This document shows, in pieces, positions 23,038 through 35,403 of a DNA stretch of 64,000 nt (within the stretch, counting starts at the first letter, position 1; each line of letters opens with the position of its first letter). A program made the position numbers and the translations under genes. Location of the stretch: the NCBI RefSeq assembly GCF_004210375.1, contig NC_134833.1, positions 141,662,127-141,726,126 of the forward strand. The letters are read 5' to 3'. The notes under the pieces were generated by a model. That model saw nothing but the letters and a program-made list of their open reading frames with translations, ran no database searches and was not told the origin of the DNA. The stretch is from Tachypleus tridentatus. Taxonomy: Eukaryota > Arthropoda > Merostomata > Xiphosura > Limulidae.

Positions 23038-23283
23038 AAAAATACTAATAACATCACCAACTACATAAGTTTTGTATTATAGGTTAGACTAACTCGTATG
23101 TTGTGTTATAGTTTTTCTATAAATTATGACAAAAGTAATCAGGTTCATGTAACATCGTCAAAAAATACTAATAACATCACCAACTACATAAGTTTTGTAT
23201 TATAGGTTAGACTAACTCGTATGTTGCGTTATAGTTTTTCTATAAATTATGACAAAAGTAATCAGGTTCATGTAACATCGTCA
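23038..23283. repeat. Recent 123-bp tandem duplication
   Basis: Two head-to-tail units with period 123 (AATACTAATAACATCACCAA at 23041 and 23164), differing at about one position inside the unit (TGTTGTG against TGTTGCG). Near identity means a young event or an assembly duplication. Confidence 0.92.
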
Positions 23284-25507
23284 GAAATGACTGATTACAG
23301 GAAGTGTGCCTCGCTCTTCATGTAGCTATCTAACAGATTTTAAAGCTTTGAATCAGCACTTTTACATATTTAAGTTTTATAGCAGCTGTAAATTATATTA
23401 ATTTTCTGAGAGCAGGACCGCACCCCCACCCGTATATTGAGATACCTTTTTTCCCATTCTTAAATCTACATGTCTAGCCAAGGACCACTACTTTGCAACT
23501 CCTTCCTACACTGCTGTTTAACAACACTAAATCTGTGCAACAGCCACAGAAGTTATTTTGATAAAACATGGCAAAAAATCATTGTAATAAGAACTATACA
23601 AGTAATTTGTTTCTAATTCATAATAGCATTGCAAAATGCTTTTCATTTTGTATTTAGTAAAGTTCGATCAGTAACAGGATTTTTCTAGTGTGCAGTTAAT
23701 CACAAATTGTGCACCCGTAAAAATATTTGTACAGTTGAAAATTCACCTGTATAAGTAAGTTAAAGTGGATTAATATATATATAAAAAACATATTTAAGTT
23801 TATAAAAGTCCACTCCAGATTTGATAAATAAATTTATTTACTGGGATATTCTTCATTTTTTGAATCACTTGTTATTAAGCCTATATGTCTTCGGTGCAAT
23901 AAGGTATCATGTATTTAAAAAAAATGATTAAGTTAAAATGTAATTGGGCAATTGAAAAATATTCTTAGGAAAAGCTCTGACAAACAACAGTCAAAAATAT
24001 GCACTTACCTTTCATGAAACCTAATGAATGAAGAATAAGAATCTATTTAATTGACTGTAATATTTTATATCATCATAAAAAACTGATGCATTTCAGTGAG
24101 CGAGCCGTAGGGGGTGGAAGAATTCGAAGGGATTCGGCCGAACCACCTATTCTGGTGATGCACAAAAGTTATACTTATATAATTATAGCGCAACTGCTTA
24201 TGGTATTTAACGGATTTTTTGTTTTCTTTAGATAGTTTACATTCTTCTAATGGCTTCCGTTAACACTTTATAATTGGAAGTCTGATGCTGTACTGATAAT
24301 GTCAGGTTTATGAGGCCAGATTCCTTATAGTAGGTGTTAGTGACTTGTTAACAATAAACAAACAGAAACACAAATAAATATATTAAAACGAGCCAAACGT
24401 ATATACAAGTGTTCGTCAGGTCGTTGGTTATCACAAATATATCTAGAGTTTTAAATAATTATCTCTTTTTTTTCGTCAAAGTCTACACAGGCTGGTTTAA
24501 TTACTTTAGAACACAACTTACGAAACGAATTAATCTTCTTTGCTTTGTTATTACATTACAGTCTTTATAAATTTAGCTTAAAAATCTGCTATATTCTCTT
24601 TGTCACTAATCTAACAATCATGCAGGTTAGATTTAAGTATTGAATTTTCGTTGCGTATTTATACTTCAAAAGAAGTTTAGAACATTCCACGCAATACTAG
24701 ACACTGATGTAATAACACTCAAGTAAAACAACGAGAAAATTCAGAATGTTCGAGTAACAAGATGCAAAAGTATAATAATCACTAAATTCATGAAGAACTT
24801 TATTGTAGAAGACAAGATGATTTTTTACAAACCTATCCAGGACAGTCTAGAAGTGTGCTTTGATATCCTAAATATGTTTATATTACTGAAACTCTTTGCT
24901 ACATTACCAATAAGTTTATATTCACTGAACGTTTGGCATTTGTTATTTACTAGTTGAGTAATTTCCTGGAGTTTACAAAAACCAAAGAAAGACTGGATAA
25001 ATTCCAAACTGGGATAACCGACCTTATTCGATATAACATTGAGGAAATTCCTAGTCAATAGGACGATGAATAATTAATATGATTTCTAATGTATCCGAAA
25101 GCTTAAATAACTATGTGATCCGTGTTTTTCGAGTGTTAAGTGAAATTTTGTAAGCATCACGGTATGTCAACTAAAAACCAAACCTGTAAGCGTTTGCCTG
25201 CATATGGGTGAAAAATGCAAGTAACATTTATACACAAGTATGCAAGACCCTACTTGACTTTTACGTATACAGTGAGGAAGTCGTGCTTTATACGAGATCT
25301 TATTTAACTTTGACATATACAGTGCGGGTGTTTCTCATGAATATACCTTATATCACTTCGAAGCATACAACATGGAGATGCGCTTTTAACTGGCACAGAA
25401 TACGAATCGGGATGTGACGAACCTTTATGAAAGACTTCTTCCTTTACTCGTCTGTCTGAATTTATTTTTGTGATGCCAACTCTGACGGCCAGATTGGCCC
25501 ACATACA
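23284..25507. other. Intergenic, nothing supported
   Basis: No gene recognised. A short GC-richer patch (24098-24150, with GATTCGGCCGAACC) stands out from the AT-rich background but I cannot assign it. Confidence 0.6.
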
Positions 25508-25620
25508 GTTTGTTTGTTTGTTGTTAAGCACAAAGCTGCACGATGGGCTGTCTGCGCTGTACCTACCAGGGGTATAAAACCTGTTTTTAGTATTCTAAAC
25601 CTGAAGACTTAGCGTTAAGC
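25508..25620 (-). mobile_element. SINE-2 copy
   Basis: Plus strand: GTTTGTTTGTTGTTAAGCAC, AAAGCTGCACGATGGGCTGT, CTGCGCTGTACCTACCAGGGG, AAACCTGTTTTTAG. In reverse the tail reads GCGCAGACAGCCCATCG then TGCAGCTTTGTGC. Confidence 0.85.
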
Positions 25621-26721
25621 CATTTGAAAGAATATTTGTGATAGTATGGTTGGTAACTGATGTGTGGTTATTTGGGTAAAATGTCGTTACTGTTAAATAT
25701 TGTATGTAGCACGTGTTAGTCTGAATATGTATTGATGTATGTTGTGGCGGATGGCGCGATTATAAATCTTGGCTGAAAAAACTTCCAATACAAATTATTA
25801 GACGAGCTGAATTTTGATAGAGATTACTTATTTTGTTATGATAAAAGAACAGCAGAATTTATTGGTTCACAGATGACAATATCATATCAAAAGTATGGCT
25901 GTCGAAGTATAATAACCGAAAGTAACTTATGTTACTATATTTAAGCTGTAAGAGCCCTTAGGCAGATTACTACAACTTTTATATAAAAATTTAATGTCGA
26001 TATACACATGGATTGAATTAAGCAATATTGTGAGAATCCCAGGTGTCGTTCCAATAGGAAATAACCTCTAATACAGAGACCGTCTGCCTTATTTCAGGTG
26101 GATGAAAATTATTTTATACTACTCATCTTTTTGTTTTCACAGTTACATTATGTATTTACTTTGTTTCTAGCAGTCCCATTCTCTTTGAATGTTAACGAAG
26201 ACATCCATGCTTGTCCATCTTACATCGCCAGTGTAGAGGAGGTCATAGTGGAGTTATGTTCGATTCGGTGAAGAGATTTATGGACTTGTCAGCTTCCATG
26301 TTTAGCTTTATTCTTCCATAGCCTGGCATTTACATCCAGATGATCACTTTATCATGCAGTTGATTTGCTTTCTGCCATCAATTTAGGTACCAACCACTTG
26401 AATTTAATTTATTATTGCCATATGGCTATCCGGGACAGCGAATTCATTTACCATTGTATTTAGTCTGTGCCAATTGATATAGATATATATGATGATACAC
26501 GTGTACAGTTTTTCACAAATATATGGACATTACAAACATGAATCATTTAAAACAGAAAGAATACAACTGTCAAATAATAAGTAAACATAATAAAAATTTA
26601 ATAGCGCAATATATAAAGTGCAGCTTTTGTTATTGGCATGTGAGAAATGATTGAGAATACGTTGTACCTGACATTTTCGTCGTTGTTGAAATATTCAACA
26701 GGTAGTTGAGTTTATCGGCCT

Positions 26722-26972
26722 GGCATGGCCAAGCGCGTAAGGCGTGCGACTCGTAATCCGAGGGTCGCGGGTTCGCGCTAAACATGCTCGCCCTCCCAGC
26801 CGTGGGGGTGTATAATGTGACGGTCAATCCCACTATTCGTTGGTAAAAGAGTAGCTCAAGAGTTGACGGTGGGTGGTGATGACTAGCTGCCTTCCCTCTA
26901 GTCTTACACTGCTAAATTAGGGACGGCTAGCACAGATAGCCCTCGAGTAGCTTTGTGCGAAATTCAAAAAAA
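26722..26972 (+). mobile_element. SINE-1, copy with deletion in the tRNA-like head and a poly(A) tail
   Basis: Head CATGGCCAAGCGCG..GACTCGTAATCCGAGGG, then the B-box region is shortened by about 11 bases (GGTTCGCGCTAAACATG). Body and tail are intact, followed by 13 A residues. The deletion would remove part of the internal promoter. Confidence 0.92.
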
Positions 26973-29805
26973 AAAAAAAGGTAACAGCTGAGCACATCTG
27001 AAAGAAAAGCATGTTGATCTTACTGAATAATATTTTTCGTTGGTTCAAAGTGAATTAATCATTAGCAGATTGAATTATGTACAAGTAATGGAATCCATTA
27101 AAAGTAACTTGTGTATAAAAACGAACACTGCTTTGTTTGGATTTAATGTGATACATTCAACTGCGTAGAATGCAAATTTCATTAGTTTACCGTTTTTACT
27201 GTGTTTCCTGACGTTATTTTTTGATAGAAGTTACAGTTAAACCACATTACTGTGGACTGTGAGTGTACGACACGAGACAGAATGTAACATCAGTGAAAAA
27301 TTACTTTGCAGTTATCTCAAGTTGTACATCACTCCGCTCAAGAGAGAATAACAGTTAGAAGCTACAAGACAGGCCTGTATGGTGCTGATACGCGTTTTTC
27401 AGTTGTTTGTACAGTAACCCGTGTTTATTGATTCGTTCGTTTTCTTCCTTCCACATAGGAACTGGGCTGTTTCTCCATAATAATCAGACGTTAATGAAGT
27501 TTCATATGCACGTGATAGTTGTTAGCTCCAGGCGTTTCATAATGATGTGTGCAACAATCTTTCGCATAAAAACATACTTTCTGTATGCTTTCTATACTCT
27601 ATCTAGGGTACAAGGGTGACTGTTTCATGGTGCCTATTTCATCAGTCAGATTGCACAAAAACCCACAGATATGACAATTATCATCTTCACTGTTACATCT
27701 TTGGATTTTTAACAGTATGGATATTCATTTTACTCTCTAGCTGCTTGAAATATGCAATGGTTGAACAGATGTTTCCTGCAACACATTAACAGATTTAGCT
27801 ACTGACTTTTGTGTTCACGATTTCTCACTTGTTACTAGACCCCGTACTTTTCTTTCCACAAGTGAAAAACATGTTGCAAGGCTCCTTATAGATCAACTTG
27901 GTTCTCCAAGTTAATTCATATTCCTTTATTCTCCAATACCATAAACAGAAGAGATATTACCTATTACATTTTGGAAATTCTAAATCCCTAATACGAACAA
28001 ATCTTTACACTTTGAATGTATGAATATTTTGTGTTAGAAAAGGTTAATATATATCAATCTCAAATTTGATGTACTTTACATCTATAATACATCAATGTCA
28101 AAGTGTAGTTTTGATTCATTGTATTCCACCAAGCCTTTATACTAGCATATTCAAAATAATTTTAATACGATGTAATTAACTCTTTGTATAATTATATATT
28201 ATACACATAAGTACAATTGTGAAAATAACTATTTTGTTTTGAAGGTGAAATTGAAAATATTTGTGGTTTTGCACTGTATACAAAATGTAACATTGGATTA
28301 GTCATTCTCAGATTCTCAAATCACTTGTTCAAAAAACAATACATTTTGTTGTTATATTGCACATGTATTATCCTGTTATGTTTGTTATATAGAGACACAG
28401 GAAGAGTTGAGTAATAATGAAAGAATTATTCCTTATTATATATATGCAACTATGGGAGAAAGTTTTTATGGATAGGTCCACAAGAAACCTTTCAGACACT
28501 TACCACACAACTGAATTTGTAATTGCATATAATCCTGAATAGAACTTGCTTCTTCTCAATTTTTATTGTATTTAAATTGCGAGTTCCACCAAGTGTCTCT
28601 ATGAAGAACAGTAGCTAGCATTACACTTGTATGGCCTGATAACCACATGAAACATGATTAAGAGATTACAAGCCATATTCACATACAACTGTTGTGTGCA
28701 ATTTGAAACCATTGTATCTAGACACCTGTATTAAAGTTCTGAAAACCAGCAGCTCCAGTTATTACTCTTTGATAACTCATCTGTTAAAATTCTACACGAG
28801 AATACTAAACACTTTCATTCTTTCAACAATGTCAAAATATAAATAAATATTTCCCACATCAAAGTAGCTATAACACTATCTTATTCCAGTTTTTATTTAA
28901 AATAATTTGTTTATGATGAACCTTTATTGCAAGATGACAATAGGTGTTGGCATTTTTAAAATATGTAATTATTACTGATAGATTTAATGATATTGAATTT
29001 ACATTATATTATTTTCATAATTATGGGCATTAATAACAACCTGTAACAGTTTTATATTATCAGAGATTAAACTATGGAAGAATGGGATTCTGGTCTTTGA
29101 GAATGTATGCCATTAACATTCCTGGTTTTCTGATTTGAAGTAAAAAGTACTAAACCATAATCAACCATAAATACAACAAAGGAAATCATAAACTGAAGTT
29201 CCATTTCTTTCAAAATAATTAGCTATTGTATACAATTCTAGGCGAGGAGCTGGTTTGGTATTAATTTTGTCAAGTAGCTAAAATGAAACACTCTTAATTA
29301 CTTTTTGAGCGTAGAACTAATTAAAAAAAACAGAAAGATGAACTATACATTTTAGCGACTATTTCTCTAACCTTATTATGTTCGTAGCACATTTCAAAAA
29401 AGTGCAAGATAACTTTTTCTTTTGTCATTTAACCTTTTATAAATTTACACTCAAGTATAGAATTAAACTAAACAAAAAGACCACAGTACTGCAAGTTATG
29501 GTATAATAATAATAATAAAAAAAATAAAAAGCAAAAATATTTTTCATGTAAATAAATTCCACATCTTCAATTAAAGACTGAATAATTTATTGTTCTCATT
29601 ATGTGGTCACTACTAATCTAGTTTTAATCTTGAATGAGAGGTTAATATTATAAAAAACCTTCATACCATTTTTTTACTTTTTAAAAGGAAAAAACATCAT
29701 TTGCAATTCATGCAAGGCTATAAAAGCACTATATGTTTCCAAGTTTAAACTGAGAGACCAGGGAGAAGGTAACTAGCCAGCAGCACCTCCCTCCAAATCT
29801 TGGGC
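26973..29805. other. Intergenic, nothing supported
   Basis: AT-rich, no frame with domain content, no repeat structure visible by eye. Confidence 0.6.
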
Positions 29806-29935
29806 TATTCTGTTTGTTTGTTGTTAAGCACAAAGCTATATAATAAACTATCTGTGCACTGCCCATTGCAAGTACTGAAACCAAATTTTTAGCAGTGGAA
29901 GTTCTCACATTCACTGTAGAGCCATAAACTGGTTC
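29806..29935 (-). mobile_element. SINE-2 copy
   Basis: Plus strand: GTTTGTTTGTTGTTAAGCAC, AAAGCTATATAATAAACTAT, CTGTGCACTGCCCATTG, GAAACCAAATTTTTAGCAG. Reverse tail GCACAGATAG..TAGCTTTGTGC. SINE-1-like text (CCAAATCTTGGGCTATTC) sits just left of it at 29790. Confidence 0.85.
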
Positions 29936-30506
29936 CACAAGTGAAAATAATTTTGACTGCACCCAGAAGTCCTAAAATGCAGTTTTTTTCAGAAAAAAAA
30001 AAAATCATGGATCTTCAGATTCAACTATGACATGATAAGCAGAAGCAACTAAAAATAATTAATTTGATATAATTATTGCTAAGTACATATGAAATGTTGA
30101 ACCACAAAGTTTTGATTAAATCACTTACAGTACAAGAAAAATTAGTTTTTGGAGATCCACACAAATTTCAATCTTTGCAGAGAAATGCGTGTTTCATGAA
30201 ACCACCCTAAAGTCTATAAAAGGAGGGTGAAGGGGGTGTTCTCATCAGAACCTTCACAAAATTTGTGAAGAGAGATTGGTTGGTTAATTGATTTAGCATT
30301 TTATGGCACAAAGCAGCTAGGCTATCTGCACCAAACATCCAGTTAAAAGTTAAAATTAGAGTAAATCTAGTGAAATTGATAAAAGAAAATTAAGGTAAAA
30401 CAAAACAAAATTAAAAAAAAAACAAATAGCATTAAAACCAATGTTTACATCTAGTCTATAACATTAAGAGAAAAACTAAAGTAATACAAGGTGTAAAGGA
30501 CTTTCT

Positions 30507-30826
30507 GTAGCAAAATCGTAATTATCATAACTCACCAGGAAGACTAGCAGGAAAGTACAAAAACCACTGCCAGTCATCTGAAGTTGGCCTTTTCAGTCCT
30601 GATTCAGAGTTATTTTACGTTATGGCCATTTTCAAAAATTAAAGTAATAAAAGTTTTAAAACACGTGTAGCAAAACCTTAATAATAACTCATCAGGATGA
30701 CTAATGGGTAGCTCAAACAGCAGTGTTAGTCACCTGAAGTTACCCTTTCTAGTCCTGGCTTCAAGTTATTTAATGTTACGGCCATTTTATAATTTCAAAT
30801 AGAACTAGATTGACTGATCTTAAAAG
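30507..30826 (-). repeat. 160-bp tandem repeat in the LINE 3' region, two copies
   Basis: GTAGCAAAATCGTAAT (30507) and GTAGCAAAACCTTAAT (30667) start two diverged units; both contain CACCAGG/CATCAGG, TCACCTGAAGTT/TCATCTGAAGTT, AGTCCTG and TACGGCCATTTT/TATGGCCATTTT. Confidence 0.75.
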
Positions 30827-30899
30827 GCAACCACATTAACAAAGGTCTAATGTATAAATCAAAAAACTTAAATAGCATTAAAAAGATTAATGGCCTTTA

Positions 30900-31304
30900 A
30901 AAACTAAAAACATTTCCAAGGTGGACAGTATCACCATAACCAATAACACTAACATTATTGACAAACCTTGGGAGAGAACATGTTTAAAATGGTGCCGTCA
31001 TTGAGAGTCGTAACAATGGCACGAAAGTAAAATGTAACTTATTGTCACACTTTTCTGAAATGTACCTTGGTATTTACATCATTATAAATACCATCTATAC
31101 CTCATATTAATGGCATTTTGGGAAGCCCCTCCACAGTTTACCTCATTTCTGTACAAAGTAAACTGCCAAAAGGTGACTGTATTGGCAGGTTTGAGAAATG
31201 TTTCCTGTAAAAAAAGACATTAGGCTGGTAGGAAGCAATCAATGTTTGATGTCATCCAGATTAGAACGTAAACCTTGACAGTTCCATTGTATCAAGGTGG
31301 CCAT
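30900..31304 (-). pseudogene. LINE ORF2 start, endonuclease N-terminus
   Basis: ATG 31304 lies two bases past the ORF1 stop and reads MATLIQWNCQGLRSNLDDIK. With frameshifts it continues as FLQETFLKPANTV, then LYRNEVNCGG. WNCQGLR and LQET are the first motifs of apurinic-type LINE endonucleases. The frame then decays; no reverse transcriptase is seen. Confidence 0.75.
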
Positions 31305-31306
31305 TT

Positions 31307-32505
31307 TTATTTAGGTGTAGGTGAATTAGGTGGAGAACCCTTCTGTTTATGGCCTTGTCTTTTTTCTTTATTCAAGGGAGGTCTATCAACCTTCATGGAT
31401 CTTTCCCTGTATTGATTGGGCAGGTCTTTGCTGTTGGAAGGGAATTCCAGTGACTGAAGACATGAACGAATGATTGTTTTGCATCTTTGGGTGGGAGAAG
31501 ATGTGGATCTTGGAGTTTGTTGGAATGTATGTAAGGGACAGAGATGGGTGTCAAAATTGATTCAACTTTTTTTACCATGGAGGTCAAAAGACTTTTCATT
31601 TGTTTTGAGAACAATTATTTTAGAGGCACAGAGAGATTTGTCTGCACTCTACTGTAGTTGTGGAATGAAGTGCAGCAGAATACGTCCGAGATGAAGTGGT
31701 GGGCAGCAACTTTTGAGTCTCAGGATAAGTAATGTTACGAATCATTTTCAAATGCTGCACCTCCTTTTCTTACAACCATATAAGGCAAGAACAAAAGTAG
31801 GATGGGTGAGAGCCATTGCAATTGATGCAATGAGGGTCCATTTCACACTCACAGGCATCATGGTCCTTGCCACCACAACGAGCACACGTCATGAAACCAC
31901 GACATGATGTCTTTGAGTGACCTAACCTTTGACACTGGAAACATTGAAGAGGGTTTGGAATGTACGGCCATACCCTGCAATTAAGATAACCTGCCTTGAT
32001 GGTGGCAGGTGGACATGGTGATGTAAATGTCAGAACAAGGATATTTGTTTGCACTGTAATTCCACCTTTGCGAGTGGAGATGCCTCACTGCAGAAACTCT
32101 TCGAGTGAAGAAACTAGCAAAAATCTCCAACTCTGGGATGTTCTTCAAATCCCTCTCAACAATAACTCCTCATGATGAATTCAAAGCAGCATGAGGTAAC
32201 CTCAATAGGTATATTCCCAATGGCTTTTGAATGGAAGAGGAGTTCACTGTGTTGAGATGTGGACGTTTCCACCAGTATGTCACCAGATCGAAACATTTTA
32301 CCGACTATGGAGAGCCAGCAAGTCCTTTTGAATAAAATAAGGGAGACATTTGCCCTAAAGGTTTGTCTGAAAGGGAATGTAGGATAAAAAAATGAGGTAC
32401 AACAGGTGGTACAGATGTTGAAGATTGCTGCTGAAAATCATCAAGACATCGTTTACCTATGGACTTTTTTGTTCACTATTTTAAGTTTTTATTTGTGGTA
32501 TCCAT
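31307..32505 (-). pseudogene. LINE ORF1 relic with zinc knuckles
   Basis: Begins MDTTNKNLK, contains GIYLLRLPHAALNSS (RNA-binding-like part) and GVIVERDLKNIPE, then a clear run of CCHC zinc knuckles in the open stretch 32054-31770: CFQCQRLGHSKTSC, CARCGGKDHDAC, CINCNGSHPSYFCSC. It ends with a Pro/Ser-rich tail before TAA at 31307. Several stops and frameshifts interrupt it. Gag-like ORF1 with three knuckles is usual for Jockey-group LINEs. Confidence 0.82.
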
Positions 32506-33124
32506 AATTAAAAAAATGGAAATTTCAGTGCCCCCTGACCCCACCCACCAAGGAGCCCTATGAGGGGATGCACTACAATGTCAAACAAGAACACTGCAGC
32601 AACGCCAGGGTTTCGTGAGCACTACACCCAAACACCAGTATCAGACACAATGTCCACAACACCTGTTGAGAACATCCAACACTGGTACTTAGTTGACCCT
32701 AAACCAAGTGAACCAGCCAACTGACCCTACGGAGCCACCCCAAGGTCACCCATTTACAGGAATTCAAGGCCAAAGTGGTGTGTTAGGGTTGAACCCCTCA
32801 AACACCAGGATCCTCTCCTCCCCTTCACAGGTCGCCATGCACAGCAAAGTCTAATTGCTTCTGTCCTGTTTTTGAAATACAAAATAAAATTGGATATTTC
32901 ATGTAAAGAATTATGTGAAGAGCAGATGAAGTTTAACTACAGATGAAATATCCAGTTATAAAAATGTGAAACATATGCCACCATGTTTCTTCTTTTAACT
33001 ACATGAAGACATGCTCAGTGAACAATAACCTTAGATTTATTCACTTTAGAAGTGGTAGTGTATCAAACAGAGTAGAAGTGCATGAGGTTCTGCAGGGTGA
33101 ATTCATATCAATATACTGTATTAG

Positions 33125-33368
33125 TACAGGGTGTTTGGAAAGTTACTGTGCACTTGTATATTTATTAACAGACATGTCCCAATATTGAATACAGGAGGTA
33201 AATATGAATGACAATTATAAACAATGTTGAAAGTGACCCCCATTGGCATCAATACAGGCCTGGATCCTTCTTATTTTGTTTCTAAACACTGCTATCAGTT
33301 GCTTACTTGAAATAGACTGAATAAAATATGATTACAAAACTGCACAGTAAATTTCCGAACATCCTGTA
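33125..33368 (-). mobile_element. Short TA-flanked DNA transposon with a transposase C-terminal remnant
   Basis: Inverted ends CAGGGTGTTTGGAAAGTTAC and, mirrored, CAGGATGTTCGGAAATTTAC, both continuing TGTGCA, flanked by TA. On the minus strand the interior reads RNKIRRIQACIDANGGHFQH then CL-stop, which resembles the last residues of DDE transposases of the IS630/Tc1 kind. It is a 240-bp deletion derivative. Confidence 0.75.
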
Positions 33369-34439
33369 TTATAGGTAATTGCATGCAAGACTTACTTGAA
33401 CCCCTTGTTTTTATATTTCCAAGCTAAAATTCTGTCTGTTTTTGTGAGAAACAAGGGATATGCTCAAACTTTAGAACAAACATGGGCTACCAATTTTCAT
33501 TCGGCACTAACACAACTGGGTGACCACATACAAGGCAGTGTGTAAATTCACTGTTGCCTGTACGATTATCATAACTGATGATTATTTAAACAACTTCATT
33601 AACTTGTCCATTGAACAAAACCATAGTTTGTAAAACACAATCAAGGATCTTGGCAATAAAATCATGTCAAATATCTCAAAATTAACTAGTTGCACAGCTT
33701 TTTGCAATAATCAGTACCAAGTGCAACCATGTTTGAGGTTCTAATGCTGAGCAGTAAAAGAGAATAACCTTTCTTTTACAAGCTTTAATCAGTAAGTTAA
33801 TAACTATCATGCTATATGGTGGAGGAAGAGGCAGAAAAAATAACTTGGGAGGGGGGTTGGTTAGACAGCACAAATCTCCAAGAGGAAGGATTTTCTCCAT
33901 CACTCCAGTGGACACGCTCCTGCTTGTGGGAAGAGGGTCCAAGTACAGACTTGGTCTGAAATTATTTTGGGAGGGGGCCCAAATAAAACACCTCTTCCCT
34001 AGCTCAAAGAATTCTATTGGCACCATTGCTTGTGCAACAAGTGGTATGTGGCCATGTTTGAGACCCTTAAGTTTCAGTTAAAGCCACATCTAATTTAAAC
34101 CTGGTGATTAAAATGGCAGTGCCTACACAGCCAATCTTAATTACATAGCCAAACACTCTTACACAATTAAATTTGTGGATGCCTTCCATAGCATATTATG
34201 GCTTGAACCTTGGACCTTATTACAATCAATTCAGCATGTTAACTACTAGATGATTGTTGTTAATAGTTACCTTTACAACAGAAAACAATAACTAAAAAAA
34301 AAAAAATCCCTGAAACATGCAATAAAAACATTACAACAGTAAGTTACATTATGCTTCTTCTTTGCAAATTTCAGTTTCTCATATTTGCACAAAAGCTATA
34401 CAAGGACTATCTGTAATACACAGCCATAATCTGGAATTA

Positions 34440-34620
34440 TTTGTTTATTGAATATCATGCAAAGCCATTCATGAGTTATCTGCACAAACTGTCCCTAATT
34501 TTTAAGTGATACACTAGAGGGAAGGCAGCTAGTCAATATGATCCACCACTCTTTCACTAAGAAATAGGGTGATTGGCCATAACATTATAATGCTCCCACA
34601 ACTGAAAAGGTGAACCTTGA
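34440..34620 (-). mobile_element. SINE-1, reverse copy, old
   Basis: Reads as the reverse complement of the family: ATCATGCAAAGCC, GTTATCTGCACAAACTGTCCC, AGAGGGAAGGCAGCTAGTCA, CATTATAATGCTCCCACAAC. The head is not recognisable. Confidence 0.75.
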
Positions 34621-34639
34621 ACTAACAGATGAAAGACAA

Positions 34640-34830
34640 TGCAGCTATCAATAGTACTTTCTTCCAACTCTTGGGCTACCCTAATCAAATAGTGACTCTA
34701 CTGTCACTCTTATAATGCACAATGGACCAAAAATGTGGAATGAGATTTTATAGTAACACAATTCAAACCATGGACACTTGGATCTAGAGTTAAATATGCT
34801 AATCACTAGGTTATGTGTAGGTTCTCTTTC
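34640..34830 (-). mobile_element. SINE-1, partial reverse copy
   Basis: CCAACTCTTGGGCTACCCTAAT and CTTATAATGCACAATGG correspond to the central body in reverse, followed by a degraded head. It is close to the previous copy and may be a second insertion or a rearranged part of it. Confidence 0.5.
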
Positions 34831-35403
34831 GACATAACCTCATATGGATAGTTGTAAGAAAAACTGAGTATATATGACATCTGTACAAAAATATCATTGA
34901 ATTAAACATTGTTAATTAGAGATGCAAGACAATATGCTGCTCAAACTGCATTTAAAGTGATAACAGCTTGGCAATACATTTCAATAAAATCTGCCCAAGA
35001 TGATTAACCATTTTATAATGGATCAAAGACCATGTCATTGTGTTTGTTAATTTGCATTCAAAATTTTAATGAATTACTATTTTATGTCAATAAGTCCAGA
35101 ATCAAATTGTAGATTATAATTGAAACTTTAATATTAAATACAAGTTGTGGTATGTTGAATGCAGCACTGTTTAAAATTAGATGTTTTTTGATGTCAAATT
35201 ACCAAGTCTGTAGTTTCGTACAAAATAGGAACTCATGTTAATAATATTGTCAAGCCAAAACATAAAATAACTTTTCTTTTTTGCTTGCTTGCTGAGATAT
35301 GGCTTACATACTTAATAAAACAGTGGTCCCATTCACCTCTATTTTTGAAAACACTCACTTATATACAGATCAATATATGAGATGCAAATAACCAATCAAC
35401 AGC

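Larger units (their letters stand above)
30275..32835 (-). mobile_element. Jockey-like LINE, internally deleted
   Basis: Minus-strand order: a 5' segment (32835-32506), ORF1 relic (32505-31307), start of ORF2 (31304 to about 30900), a 3' region with a 160-bp repeat present twice (30826-30507), and a tail near 30340-30290 containing GTGCAGATAGCCTAGCTGC then TTTGTGC. The reverse transcriptase is absent, so an internal deletion joins the endonuclease part to the 3' UTR. That all parts are one element is inferred from order and strand. Confidence 0.75.
33369..35403. other. Intergenic with unassigned GC-richer block and SINE relics
   Basis: Between 33800 and 34080 the sequence is G-rich and open on both strands (90 and 114 codons) but neither frame has motifs I know. 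It may be an unclassified repeat. The rest holds only the SINE-1 relics listed separately. Confidence 0.5.

Noticed and set aside
30507..30826. Independent satellite array
   Set aside because: Only two diverged units, and they sit between LINE ORF2 and the LINE tail on the same strand.
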